23,519 nucleotides of DNA, taken from NCBI GenBank assembly GCA_001824325.1, contig MHXC01000035.1, positions 1 through 23,519 of the forward strand. Reading direction: 5' to 3'. Position 1 is the stretch's first letter, and each line of letters opens with the position of its first letter. Origin of the DNA: Parcubacteria group bacterium RIFCSPHIGHO2_01_FULL_47_10b (GTDB taxonomy: Bacteria > Patescibacteriota > Minisyncoccia > 2-01-FULL-47-10). Both the position numbers and the translations under genes were made by a program. The notes beneath the pieces are model-generated. The model did not search any database. It had not been told where the DNA came from and saw only the letters and a program-made list of their open reading frames with translations. This document shows, piece after piece, positions 13,140-20,983 of the stretch.

Positions 13140-14243
13140 CTATGATTCAATTTTCCGAGCCACGTTCGTCAGTAATCCGGCTGCTGCTAAAAATGTGATT
13201 AACGAGCTCGACCCATAACTGATAAATGGCAGTGTAATCCCCGTAAACGGGATGCTCGCGGTCACCACGCCGATATTCACAAATGCCTGGATCAACAACA
13301 GCGCGACAATACCAAACGCCATCAATCGGTTGAATGTATCCTTTGTATGTCGTATAATCTGATACCCGATATACCCTATTCCCAGATAAACTACTATAAG
13401 CAATGTCGCTCCAACAAACCCCAGCTCCTCTGCCATGATAGCATAAATTGAGTCACCCATGGGCTCCGGCAAGTAACTATATTTCTGTTGGCTGTCTCCG
13501 TACCCTTTCCCACCGATTCCTCCGGCCCCAATGGCAATGAGCGACTGACGCACCTGGTAGCCCGAATCTTGTACATCTGCCGTTGGAGTCAAAAATGTCG
13601 TAACACGTTGGATTCGATGCTCATCAAGCGCAACATAGCTTCCAATCACCAGTAATGCCACAACGCCGAAAAGCGCTAGGTGCGTAATCCTACCACCGGC
13701 AAAAAAGAAGACGAGTGTACTCGCAGCTGTAATCACGAACAACGTCCCGATATCAGGCTGAAGTAATATTAAAAATCCGATAACGGCAACGATGACCGTA
13801 AACGGCATAAACCCATCACGCAAACGGTGTAGCTCTTTTTGGTGCTGCGACAACCATGCTGCTAGATAGACCAAAATCGCCAACTTCGCAGGTTCTGATG
13901 GTTGCAGTGAAAACGGACCGATAGTAATCCAACGATTCGCGCCGCCATAGGTATAGCCAAGGCCTGGTAATAATACGAGTGCCAGCAAAATAATGGCAGC
14001 GCCCAACAAAATAGGCGCGATGCGCTTCAACCACTCAAGCGATAGCTTCATGCCGACAATATACGCGACGACGCCAACCGCAAAACCATACATAAGCTGG
14101 TGGCGTACGAAATAAAAGCTTTCGTTGTATCGTTCCTGGCTTAACACAACAGACGCCGACGCCAACACGATTAAGCCAAAAACGCTGATCACAAAAACAG
14201 CTATGGTGAGTATCCGCGCCAGGTTCCTATTCGTATGCATCAT
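13140..14243 (-). CDS. ftsW: FtsW/RodA-family peptidoglycan glycosyltransferase (FtsW)
   Basis: 367 aa multi-spanning SEDS protein that polymerises lipid II into glycan strands; its place next to MurG favours FtsW over RodA. Motifs are ANRWITIGPFSLQPSEPAKLAIL, LLQPDIGTLFVI, and YLPEPMGDSIYAIMAEELGF with the conserved Asp, then a C-terminal PFISYGSSSL. The frame is open to 14324, but that part lies inside mraY. ATG 14243 overlaps the mraY TGA as ATGA, the usual layout for translational coupling, and gives a normal cytoplasmic N terminus (MMHTNRNLARILT). The next ATG (14240) is equally possible. It is preceded by mraY and followed by murG. Confidence 0.95.
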   Translation of the reverse strand: MMHTNRNLARILTIAVFVISVFGLIVLASASVVLSQERYNESFYFVRHQLMYGFAVGVVAYIVGMKLSLEWLKRIAPILLGAAIILLALVLLPGLGYTYGGANRWITIGPFSLQPSEPAKLAILVYLAAWLSQHQKELHRLRDGFMPFTVIVAVIGFLILLQPDIGTLFVITAASTLVFFFAGGRITHLALFGVVALLVIGSYVALDEHRIQRVTTFLTPTADVQDSGYQVRQSLIAIGAGGIGGKGYGDSQQKYSYLPEPMGDSIYAIMAEELGFVGATLLIVVYLGIGYIGYQIIRHTKDTFNRLMAFGIVALLLIQAFVNIGVVTASIPFTGITLPFISYGSSSLITFLAAAGLLTNVARKIES

Positions 14244-15307
14244 TGCGTGATTATGGGGACCAATTGATAACTCATAATGCCAAGAGATAGTCCGATGATT
14301 GCGCACACTGCGGCGATAATCCAAAACCGCATGGTGATCTTTGTTTCCGGCCAGCCGATGGCTTCGAAATGATGATGGATCGGCGTGGAAATAAAAATCT
14401 TTCGCTTGAAAATTTTTTTTGAAATCGTTTGCAAAATCACTGATCCCGACTCAAGCACTAAAATAAAACCGATAAACGGCAGCAACAGTGCGGAATTCGT
14501 AAGCATCGCAATAACACCAAGCGTAACACCCAACGACATGGAGCCGGTGTCACCCATAAAAAACCGCGCAGGATGGACATTGAACCACAAAAATGCAAGC
14601 AGTGCTCCGATAATAACCGAGCAAAATGCTGCCAGATTATATCGTCCCTGTAATAACGCAATGCCAGTCAAAGCGCTAAACGCAACAAGCAATACGCCGC
14701 CGGCGAGGCCGTCAAGCCCGTCAGTTTCGTTTGTAGAAAACGACGTTGCCACAATGACAAAAATAAATACCGGTATATACCACACGCCGATATTGAACGC
14801 ACCGACAAACGGAACATAGAATAAGTCCCAGTCGAGTTTTGCATAAAACCACCACGCTCCCCCGATCGCAATCAGCGCATACAGTAATAATTTGATCTTT
14901 ATCTCAATCCCATCGCCGCGGGGTCCAAGTTTTAACACTCCCATCAGGTCGTCAGCGAGCCCGACTATCGCAGAAAATACAAGTACACCAAGCGGAAGGA
15001 GTGTTTCCGACCGCGTCAAAAAATTTAAATTATTGAAAAAATCGTTCGAATCAAATAAAGATGCCAGTCCCCAAAAAACCAGTGAAACGATGAGGGTTGT
15101 TCCCCAAATAAGCACTCCCCCCATAGTAGGAGTGCCGCTTTTTTTCTGGTGAAGTTTCTGAAATACGGGCGCATCTTTTTGAATTTGCTTACCCAGTTTG
15201 TATCGATATAATAAATTCGTCACAAAAGGCGTCAGGAGCATCGCAACAATAAAACTTACGGCGCCGAGTGAGAGTATTTTGACTATATAAAAAATAGTTT
15301 CGGGCAT
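14240..15307 (-). CDS. mraY: Phospho-N-acetylmuramoyl-pentapeptide transferase (MraY)
   Basis: 355 aa, about ten transmembrane helices. It transfers phospho-MurNAc-pentapeptide to undecaprenyl phosphate to make lipid I. Motifs are KSGTPTMGG (56-64), the Asp pair LADD (119-120), NETDGLDGLAGG (193-204, usually NLTDGLDG), the Mg/nucleotide site FFMGDTGSMSLG (249-260) and PIHHHFE (309-315). The ATG at 15307 is 23 bp after the carboxypeptidase stop, with no clear Shine-Dalgarno. Its TGA is overlapped by the ftsW start. murD, which normally sits between mraY and ftsW, is absent from this cluster. Confidence 0.97.
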   Translation of the reverse strand: MPETIFYIVKILSLGAVSFIVAMLLTPFVTNLLYRYKLGKQIQKDAPVFQKLHQKKSGTPTMGGVLIWGTTLIVSLVFWGLASLFDSNDFFNNLNFLTRSETLLPLGVLVFSAIVGLADDLMGVLKLGPRGDGIEIKIKLLLYALIAIGGAWWFYAKLDWDLFYVPFVGAFNIGVWYIPVFIFVIVATSFSTNETDGLDGLAGGVLLVAFSALTGIALLQGRYNLAAFCSVIIGALLAFLWFNVHPARFFMGDTGSMSLGVTLGVIAMLTNSALLLPFIGFILVLESGSVILQTISKKIFKRKIFISTPIHHHFEAIGWPETKITMRFWIIAAVCAIIGLSLGIMSYQLVPIITQ

Positions 15308-15330
15308 AGAGTTGAGCTTATTTTAACAGA

Positions 15331-16395
15331 TCATTGCGGGTTCGACCACTGATAGGCCTTCGAAACCCAGTCGGCCAACGCGATTGCATCAGCAAAGCGA
15401 TTCTTAGAACCAAGAATCACCATGATAAGCGTGTCGTTGTTCGGCGATGCGATCAACGCAGCATAATTCTCCAGCGACTGCGTGGTGAAACCAGTTTTGG
15501 CGGCAATAATTTCGGGACGTTGCAAAATTTTATTCGTTGTCGTTAATACGTGCGCACGATGAGCATCGAGCGAGTACACCGTCGCATCTGGTTTTTGTAA
15601 TATCTCCCAAATAAGCGACCGATTTTGGATTGCCTTGATAAAACGAGCAAGATCCCACGCCGTTGAAACATTACCCTTATCAAGACCACTCGGCTCTACA
15701 AAGGTTGTTTCTATCATGCCGAATTGGGACGCTTTGCGATTCATAAGTACCACAAATTCGTCTATGCCAAGCGACTCGCCAAACGCAATGGCTGCATCAT
15801 TGCTGGATGGTATAAGCAGCGCGTGAAGTAGATCAACGACTGATAGTCGCTCCCCGCTCACCAAATCACCTGCGTCCCCCGTTGTGGCAACTGCAGCGTC
15901 GCTCATAGTTACGTCACTCTCAAGATCAAAAGAATCGAGCACGACTACCGCCGACATCAATTTTGCCAAGCTCGCTATGGGCCAACGCAACGCCGCGTTG
16001 TGCTCGTATAATACTTTCTGGTGTACGGGGTCATATACGAGCGCTGCCTCGGCAGTGATACCTCCGTTTAAATCAAGGATTTCATTGTTTCGCTGGGGAA
16101 ATCCGCTTTCAGTAACTGCGAACACTGGGGTACTTGCATCCGCGATCAATGGCAGTTGCGGGACGTGTGGAGTAATCACGACACCGCTTCTATCTGCAAT
16201 TGCAGTTGTTGCGCTATATTCATATGCCTCGCTCAACGGCGCACTTGTTGCGTTATACACGACATACACAAACGCTGCCAATGCTCCACATAAAAGAATC
16301 CCGGCACCAATGCCGAGGTAGAAAAATGAATGATTTTCGCTCTTGGTACTAGGAGCGCTTTGTGGGCTTTTTTTTGGAGCTACGCTTTTTTTCAT
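15331..16395 (-). CDS. D-alanyl-D-alanine carboxypeptidase (PBP5-like, S11 family)
   Basis: 354 aa. A basic N terminus and one membrane helix (about 23-47) anchor the protein; a periplasmic or outward-facing serine peptidase domain follows. The three penicillin-binding motifs are complete: SLAK (Ser142, Lys145), SSN (Ser197 to Asn199) and KTG (300-302). It would remove the terminal D-Ala from stem peptides and so limit cross-linking. The C-terminal amphipathic anchor of classical PBP5 is absent; anchoring is N-terminal instead. ATG 16395 (MKKSVAPKK) is chosen over the longer frame to 16494, because the extra 33 residues lie inside aspS and spoil the membrane topology. It still overlaps aspS by 47 bp, without a Shine-Dalgarno. 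Confidence 0.93.
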   Translation of the reverse strand: MKKSVAPKKSPQSAPSTKSENHSFFYLGIGAGILLCGALAAFVYVVYNATSAPLSEAYEYSATTAIADRSGVVITPHVPQLPLIADASTPVFAVTESGFPQRNNEILDLNGGITAEAALVYDPVHQKVLYEHNAALRWPIASLAKLMSAVVVLDSFDLESDVTMSDAAVATTGDAGDLVSGERLSVVDLLHALLIPSSNDAAIAFGESLGIDEFVVLMNRKASQFGMIETTFVEPSGLDKGNVSTAWDLARFIKAIQNRSLIWEILQKPDATVYSLDAHRAHVLTTTNKILQRPEIIAAKTGFTTQSLENYAALIASPNNDTLIMVILGSKNRFADAIALADWVSKAYQWSNPQ

Positions 16396-17773
16396 GGACA
16401 ATCGAAAGTTTGAGTTCTTTGAGCTGTTGGGGATCGATTGGTGACGGGGCATCCATAATCGCTGTCTTTCCCGATCCACCGGTAGGTAACGCAATCACTT
16501 CGCGAATACTGGGCTCATTCATCAACATGGCAACAAGGCGATCAAATCCCCACGCAATACCGCCGTGAGGAGGCGGACCATACGTGAATGCCTCGAGCAT
16601 GTGCCCGAATTGCTCCTGGATACGATCCTTTTTGAAACCCATAATTTCGAACACCGTGTGGAGCGTGTGTGGTTCGTGTGCTCGAATACTGCCCCCGCCG
16701 ATTTCAGAACCGTTCAACACGATGTCGTATTGTGTCGTCAAAATATGTTCGATATTCTTTTTTGCTAATAGGTCTTTCTTATGCTCCGGCAGTGGCTCTG
16801 AAAATGGGTTATGCGTGAACGTCCACCCACCCTCGTCAGTTTTTTCAAAAAATGGAAAATTTACGACCCAGCAAAACGCAAGAAGGTTCGGATCGTTTTT
16901 ATCTTTACGAATGTCAGGGCGGTCGGTTTTATACAGCTTCATTGCGTCAGCGTAATCAATACAAGGAAATGGAAGTTCCTGGATATGTTTCTGTGGGAAT
17001 AGCGTCTTCACCAGATGTATCAGTAGGGCCTCGTTGAGTGCCATCACTTCCTCGCGTGTAGTGAAACTCATCTCGAGGTCTAGCTGCGTAAACTCAAGCA
17101 CCCGATCGGCACGAAGGTCCTCATCGCGTAAGCAGCGCGCAAACTGAAAATATCGTTCAAACCCTGCAACCATCAATAGTTGCTTATACTGCTGGGGACT
17201 TTGGGGTAATGCGTAAAATGTCCCTGGCTGCAAACGACTGGGCACCACAAAGTCCCGCGCGCCCTCTGGCGTCGATTTCGTAAGAAGCGGTGTCTCAATT
17301 TCATAAAATCGCTGCGCGCGAAGCGATTCACGTACAATGTCCTGCATCTGTTGGCGGGTTTTGAGATTTCGCTGGATTCGTTCGCGGCGCAAATCAAGAT
17401 AGCGATAGCGCAAACGTAGATCCTCGGTTATTTCATATCCTTCGCTATCAATCGGCAGCGGTAACGGTTGTGCAACTGACAACACCTCAATTGCCTGCGC
17501 CTGCACTTCTATCGACCCCGTGGGCATTGCGGGATTTCGCAACTTTTCCGGGCGCTCGGTAATCTGCCCTGTAAGCGCCACCGTAGACCATTCAGAGAGC
17601 AATGGGTATTGTGCTCGCAACGCCTTAGTTACCACCACCTGCACTATCCCCGTAGCATCGCGCATCGTAAAAAAACTCACACCACCGTGGTCCCGTATTG
17701 AAACAAGCCATCCTTTGAGGAGGACCATCGTTCCGATATGCTGCGGTGTTTCACTAATAAGCGTGCGCTCCAT
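16349..17773 (-). CDS. aspS: Aspartyl-tRNA synthetase, bacterial type without GAD insert
   Basis: 474 aa class IIb synthetase. It has an N-terminal OB-fold (GWLVSIRDHGGVSFFTMRDATG), motif 1 region (FYEIETPLLTKSTPEGARDFVVP), the bacterial flipping loop and motif 2 (FQFARCLRDEDLRADR) and motif 3 (GIAWGFDRLVAML). E. coli AspRS has about 590 aa. The difference is largely the GAD insertion, which should follow YADAMKLYKTDRPDIR but is reduced to a few residues before LAFCWVVNFPFFE. The frame extends to 17872. I choose ATG 17773 because a promoter -10 ends 7 nt upstream and the family N terminus fits; ATG 17779 would add two residues. Basic C-terminal tail (KKRSSKKKPTKRS). Confidence 0.95.
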   Translation of the reverse strand: MERTLISETPQHIGTMVLLKGWLVSIRDHGGVSFFTMRDATGIVQVVVTKALRAQYPLLSEWSTVALTGQITERPEKLRNPAMPTGSIEVQAQAIEVLSVAQPLPLPIDSEGYEITEDLRLRYRYLDLRRERIQRNLKTRQQMQDIVRESLRAQRFYEIETPLLTKSTPEGARDFVVPSRLQPGTFYALPQSPQQYKQLLMVAGFERYFQFARCLRDEDLRADRVLEFTQLDLEMSFTTREEVMALNEALLIHLVKTLFPQKHIQELPFPCIDYADAMKLYKTDRPDIRKDKNDPNLLAFCWVVNFPFFEKTDEGGWTFTHNPFSEPLPEHKKDLLAKKNIEHILTTQYDIVLNGSEIGGGSIRAHEPHTLHTVFEIMGFKKDRIQEQFGHMLEAFTYGPPPHGGIAWGFDRLVAMLMNEPSIREVIALPTGGSGKTAIMDAPSPIDPQQLKELKLSIVHEKKRSSKKKPTKRS

Positions 17774-17780
17774 ACACATC

Positions 17781-17809
17781 TTTATAACGCAAAAAGGGCG
17801 CGGGGGCAA
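17781..17809 (-). promoter_or_regulatory. Internal promoter for aspS
   Basis: On the - strand TTGCCC (17809-17804), 17 bp, TATAAA (17786-17781), then ATG 17773 after seven bases. The geometry predicts a nearly leaderless aspS mRNA inside the long operon, in the 58-bp gap after the kinase gene. Confidence 0.5.
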
Positions 17810-17831
17810 GAGTTGCACCTGCCCTCGCTCC

Positions 17832-19514
17832 CTAATCCTCCCCTCGTATACTATCCGCCTCATCTTCCTCACTTAAATGCTTTTCTCTTGCAGTCATTTT
17901 GTGTTTTACCGGTAGCTCAACGATGAATTGCGACCCTCTGCCCTTGCCCTCTGACTCTGCGACGATAGTGCCTTGGTGGGCATCAACAATGCTCCTCGCG
18001 AAATACAGACCAAGTCCCACACCCTCGTTGTAAAGCGCGCTCACCCGATTGCCGCGGACAAACCGGCGGAATATGGAGCCCATCTCGTCACGGGTCATAC
18101 CTATGCCTGTGTCTCGGATCATCACGCGAATCTTGTTCTTCCCCGCCTTGGTCACAAACGCGCCAACGCTTCCAACTTCCGTGTATTTAACGGAATTATC
18201 GATCAAGTTCAAAAATACTTGGCGCAGTTTCGAAAAATCAGCAGTGATCTTCGGAATCCGCTCGTCGGGCTCCTTGAAGGCAAGTATTAATTTCTTGGTC
18301 TTCGCTTTAGGCGCCAGTTCGCCGACAATTTCACGCACCATTTTCACCACATCCACTTGGATATATTCGTACCCAAGACGTCCTTGTTCAAGCCGTGAAA
18401 TATTCAATAAATCCTCAACAAGATTGATCAAACGGTTTACCGACGTATAGACTGTCTCAAATACCTTTTTTTGCTTTATATTGGCCATCTTCCCGAAATC
18501 TCCTTCAAGCGCCATCGAAGTATATCCTTTAATAATCGAGAGGGGGGTACGCAATTGGTGAGAGGCGATCGAGATAAACTCGTTCTTTATTCGAGCAACG
18601 CGCTTCAGTTTATCGTTAGCTTCTGAAAGTTGGGCAGCAAGTGATTGCATGTTCTCGCGCAGCTGTATTTCCCGTAACGAACCTCGTACTAAGATCACGC
18701 CGAAGATTGCCCCAAATATGAGCACGCTCGACTGGAACAGAAATTCCTGGACACTCGTTGAGATTAAGACTTGCGCACAGAATACTATCAAGATGAAACC
18801 GGTGAAAATTTCATTACCGATCACGCGCATATTTAACAAGTGGTGCTTAAATATTGCATAGGTAATCGAGACAACCATTACCAAGGTAAAGTATGGACCA
18901 AGCCAAATGAGTTGATAATTTCCAATAAGGGGAAATATCAAATTAAACAAGGAGCCAAAAACAAACGCGATAAATGTGCCGACTGTTACATACAACAGTT
19001 GGACCTTTTCAAGTTGGTTTGCCCGCTTAAATTTTCCAATCAAATTGATGAATCCCCAGCTAACTATGGTGATGAAAAAAGCGCTGTAAAAGCTATAGGC
19101 AGGGCCGAGTATAATATTTTTTCCCCACTCTTCGAGCCCGATCGATGCAATATGGAAATCCGTGAACAATAAAAAATAGATAACCAAAAGGAATGGTAGC
19201 GATAGAAATCCGAGTCGTTTCAAATCTAATCGTTTTACTTTTTTGTCCAAAAAGTAAAACGAAAAATCAAAAAAGAAAATCGCAATTAATAGTGCGGCAA
19301 TATAATAAATTCTCGCCCATTCGACTGCTAGAAATAAATCTGGAACGTGTCGAAATGCTGCGAGTCCGAAAGTCCAGATTGATGTAAAAAATACGGCAAA
19401 ACCATAAGCCTTGCTTGCGATATTGTCTTTTGCTTTCAATACAAGGATTCCCGCAATGCCGAGATCGACAAGGCCGACAAGGATGAGAATCAGGTTGATA
19501 AGCTCAATGCGCAT
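17832..19514 (-). CDS. Sensor histidine kinase with multi-TM N-terminal sensor
   Basis: 560 aa. Seven to nine hydrophobic helices (about 5-280) form a 7TM-type sensor region without a large extracytoplasmic loop. A short coiled linker (283-310) leads to the HisKA domain with His319 (SIASHQLRTPLSIIKGY). The HATPase domain has the N box (LNLIDNSVKYT, Asn436 and Asn440), G1 (DTGIGM, 468-473), F (FRRFVRGN) and G2 (GVGLGLYFA, 498-506). All catalytic boxes are intact. It would autophosphorylate on His319, but no response regulator is in the window, so it is an orphan here. The gene starts 6 bp after plsC, with no Shine-Dalgarno, so co-transcription is likely. The signal it senses is unknown; its neighbours suggest membrane or envelope state. 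Confidence 0.94.
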   Translation of the reverse strand: MRIELINLILILVGLVDLGIAGILVLKAKDNIASKAYGFAVFFTSIWTFGLAAFRHVPDLFLAVEWARIYYIAALLIAIFFFDFSFYFLDKKVKRLDLKRLGFLSLPFLLVIYFLLFTDFHIASIGLEEWGKNIILGPAYSFYSAFFITIVSWGFINLIGKFKRANQLEKVQLLYVTVGTFIAFVFGSLFNLIFPLIGNYQLIWLGPYFTLVMVVSITYAIFKHHLLNMRVIGNEIFTGFILIVFCAQVLISTSVQEFLFQSSVLIFGAIFGVILVRGSLREIQLRENMQSLAAQLSEANDKLKRVARIKNEFISIASHQLRTPLSIIKGYTSMALEGDFGKMANIKQKKVFETVYTSVNRLINLVEDLLNISRLEQGRLGYEYIQVDVVKMVREIVGELAPKAKTKKLILAFKEPDERIPKITADFSKLRQVFLNLIDNSVKYTEVGSVGAFVTKAGKNKIRVMIRDTGIGMTRDEMGSIFRRFVRGNRVSALYNEGVGLGLYFARSIVDAHQGTIVAESEGKGRGSQFIVELPVKHKMTAREKHLSEEDEADSIRGED

Positions 19515-19520
19515 GGTTTG

Positions 19521-20180
19521 TTACACGCTATGCCTTAAATCCATCACCCTGGCCATAACTCCTTTTGCAACAATAGCGAGGTCCTTCTTGGTTCTCAATT
19601 TTTTCGATGTAATTTCCCGAATAGTAAAGGGTTTGCCGTATCTTATTGTAACATGTCTGCGTCGGCGTACTACATCTGACAGACTTAATTGAAAAAGACC
19701 CTTGATATACACGGGAACAATAGGACAATCGCACCGGCTTGCCAAATAGGCAACGCCTCGCTTCGGAACCGCTGGTCTTCCTATCGTACTTTTCTTACCT
19801 CGGGGGAAGATTACAATATGGCCTCCTCCATCCAGGATCTTCGCGAATTTTTTTGTTGCATGATTTAGGCCAATCCCCTTGATAATTGGCCGCGCGCCAA
19901 GAATAAAAATGGGGAGCGCTATATGGGGTCGAAAAAATAGTCTTCGCTCCGCGACAAACCAAAACGGATAATATTTCAATCCAAAGGGGTATGCATCAGC
20001 AATGAGAAAAGGATCCACATATGAATCATGGTTACTTGCAATGATATATGGTCCTTTCAGATCCCTGATATATTCCTGTCCAAGAATCTTTAGACGAAAA
20101 AACCATCGAAATATGACTCGGCAAGGCACGAATATGAGGGCTTGCGATATTTTTGCTATTATTCTTGCGATATAAAACAT
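19521..20180 (-). CDS. plsC: PlsC-like 1-acylglycerol-3-phosphate acyltransferase family protein
   Basis: 219 aa. The acyltransferase motif I is present: NHDSYVD, with His51 and Asp56 in H-x4-D spacing. An N-terminal hydrophobic stretch (4-30) fits membrane association. Motif III, normally FPEG, reads FPRGKKS here (Arg127 in place of Glu). Motif IV-like CPIVPVYIKG is present. The family transfers a second acyl chain to lysophosphatidic acid. The Glu-to-Arg change lies in the glycerol-phosphate-binding motif, so the acceptor may differ or activity may be weak. ATG 20180 follows AAGGGG by five bases. The gene lies between the methyltransferase (34 bp) and the kinase (6 bp). Family certain, substrate uncertain. 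Confidence 0.88.
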   Translation of the reverse strand: MFYIARIIAKISQALIFVPCRVIFRWFFRLKILGQEYIRDLKGPYIIASNHDSYVDPFLIADAYPFGLKYYPFWFVAERRLFFRPHIALPIFILGARPIIKGIGLNHATKKFAKILDGGGHIVIFPRGKKSTIGRPAVPKRGVAYLASRCDCPIVPVYIKGLFQLSLSDVVRRRRHVTIRYGKPFTIREITSKKLRTKKDLAIVAKGVMARVMDLRHSV

Positions 20181-20214
20181 ACATCCCCTTGTCTATTATT
20201 ACTGGATTACAGGA

Positions 20215-20946
20215 TTACTGTTTTCTACAACTCAAAATAAGCGCCTGTTTTGCAAAACTTGTCTGCGCTGCAACGCTCTGAAATCCAGTTTTTTTCAGTA
20301 TCTCCACGTGCTTCTCTGCTTCAAAAAATGAATAGTCGCCGCGCTTTCCCTTGTGTGCAATTTCTAACGCATAACGCATAATTGCCGGACCATAGAATAA
20401 GTTTTCAATCTGATCCTTTCGAAGAATGTCGTTGCGTGAAGCCCAAAAGACTTTCCAAAAATTCACGTTCGGCACAGGAGTTGTCCACACGAATCGGCCA
20501 CCTGGTTTCAAAATGCGATACATTTCTGATAGTACGCCCTTGAGCGCGCCCTCCCCTTCTGTGCCTTCGAATCGTTGCACATAGGTAAGCACCAAGTTCG
20601 CAACAATCCCATCAAATGTCTCGCTTGGAAATGGGGTCCGCTCGCTTAAGTCAACGCGCAACAACTCAACAGATTGTTCTTTGTGCATTTTCTCATGCGC
20701 ATGCGTAAGCATAGTCTCATCAAAATCAATACCAACGAGTTTGGCTAGGATGCCGTTTGATCGCTTAATAATAACTTGCATGACGGTTCCTGGCCCGCAT
20801 CCCACATCCAGCCATTGCTCGCCTTTTTTCGGTTTAATCATCCCGCCGATATCGCGGAGCAATTCTTGATACGGCGTTGAACGCTCAATATACGGATAAA
20901 TTTTCCCATATGATGACCAAAATTTTCTTTCGTGTGCTTCGTTCAT
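20215..20946 (-). CDS. Class I SAM-dependent methyltransferase
   Basis: 243 aa. Motif I LDVGCGPGT (46-54) binds S-adenosylmethionine, the acidic residue after strand 2 is in GIDFDETML, motif II is FDGIVANLVLTYV, and the post-motif is LKPGGRFVWTTP. The layout is that of the UbiE/COQ5-like Methyltransf_11 group. The C-terminal part (about 160-215, with FFEAEKHVEIL) is helical and may cover the substrate site. Substrate cannot be told from sequence. Neighbours (plsC-like gene downstream, argS 37 bp upstream) allow a lipid or small-molecule substrate but do not show it. The ATG at 20946 has no clear Shine-Dalgarno. Confidence 0.9.
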   Translation of the reverse strand: MNEAHERKFWSSYGKIYPYIERSTPYQELLRDIGGMIKPKKGEQWLDVGCGPGTVMQVIIKRSNGILAKLVGIDFDETMLTHAHEKMHKEQSVELLRVDLSERTPFPSETFDGIVANLVLTYVQRFEGTEGEGALKGVLSEMYRILKPGGRFVWTTPVPNVNFWKVFWASRNDILRKDQIENLFYGPAIMRYALEIAHKGKRGDYSFFEAEKHVEILKKTGFQSVAAQTSFAKQALILSCRKQ

Positions 20947-20983
20947 AGTATTGCTCGGTTGTTCGACTGATAATTTCGGGTAA

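Noticed and set aside
14244..14324. 27-codon upstream extension of ftsW
   Set aside because: It lies inside mraY; ATG 14243 overlapping the mraY stop gives the normal N terminus.
16396..16494. 33-codon upstream extension of the carboxypeptidase
   Set aside because: It is antisense-free but wholly inside aspS coding sequence, and disturbs the N-terminal anchor pattern.
17774..17872. 33-codon upstream extension of aspS
   Set aside because: It includes the promoter and runs into the kinase gene; the family N terminus starts at MERTLIS.
20180..20214. Short direct repeats (TAATCC/CAGTAAT) between the methyltransferase and plsC genes
   Set aside because: Too short and imperfect to be more than local slippage; no structure with a U-run.
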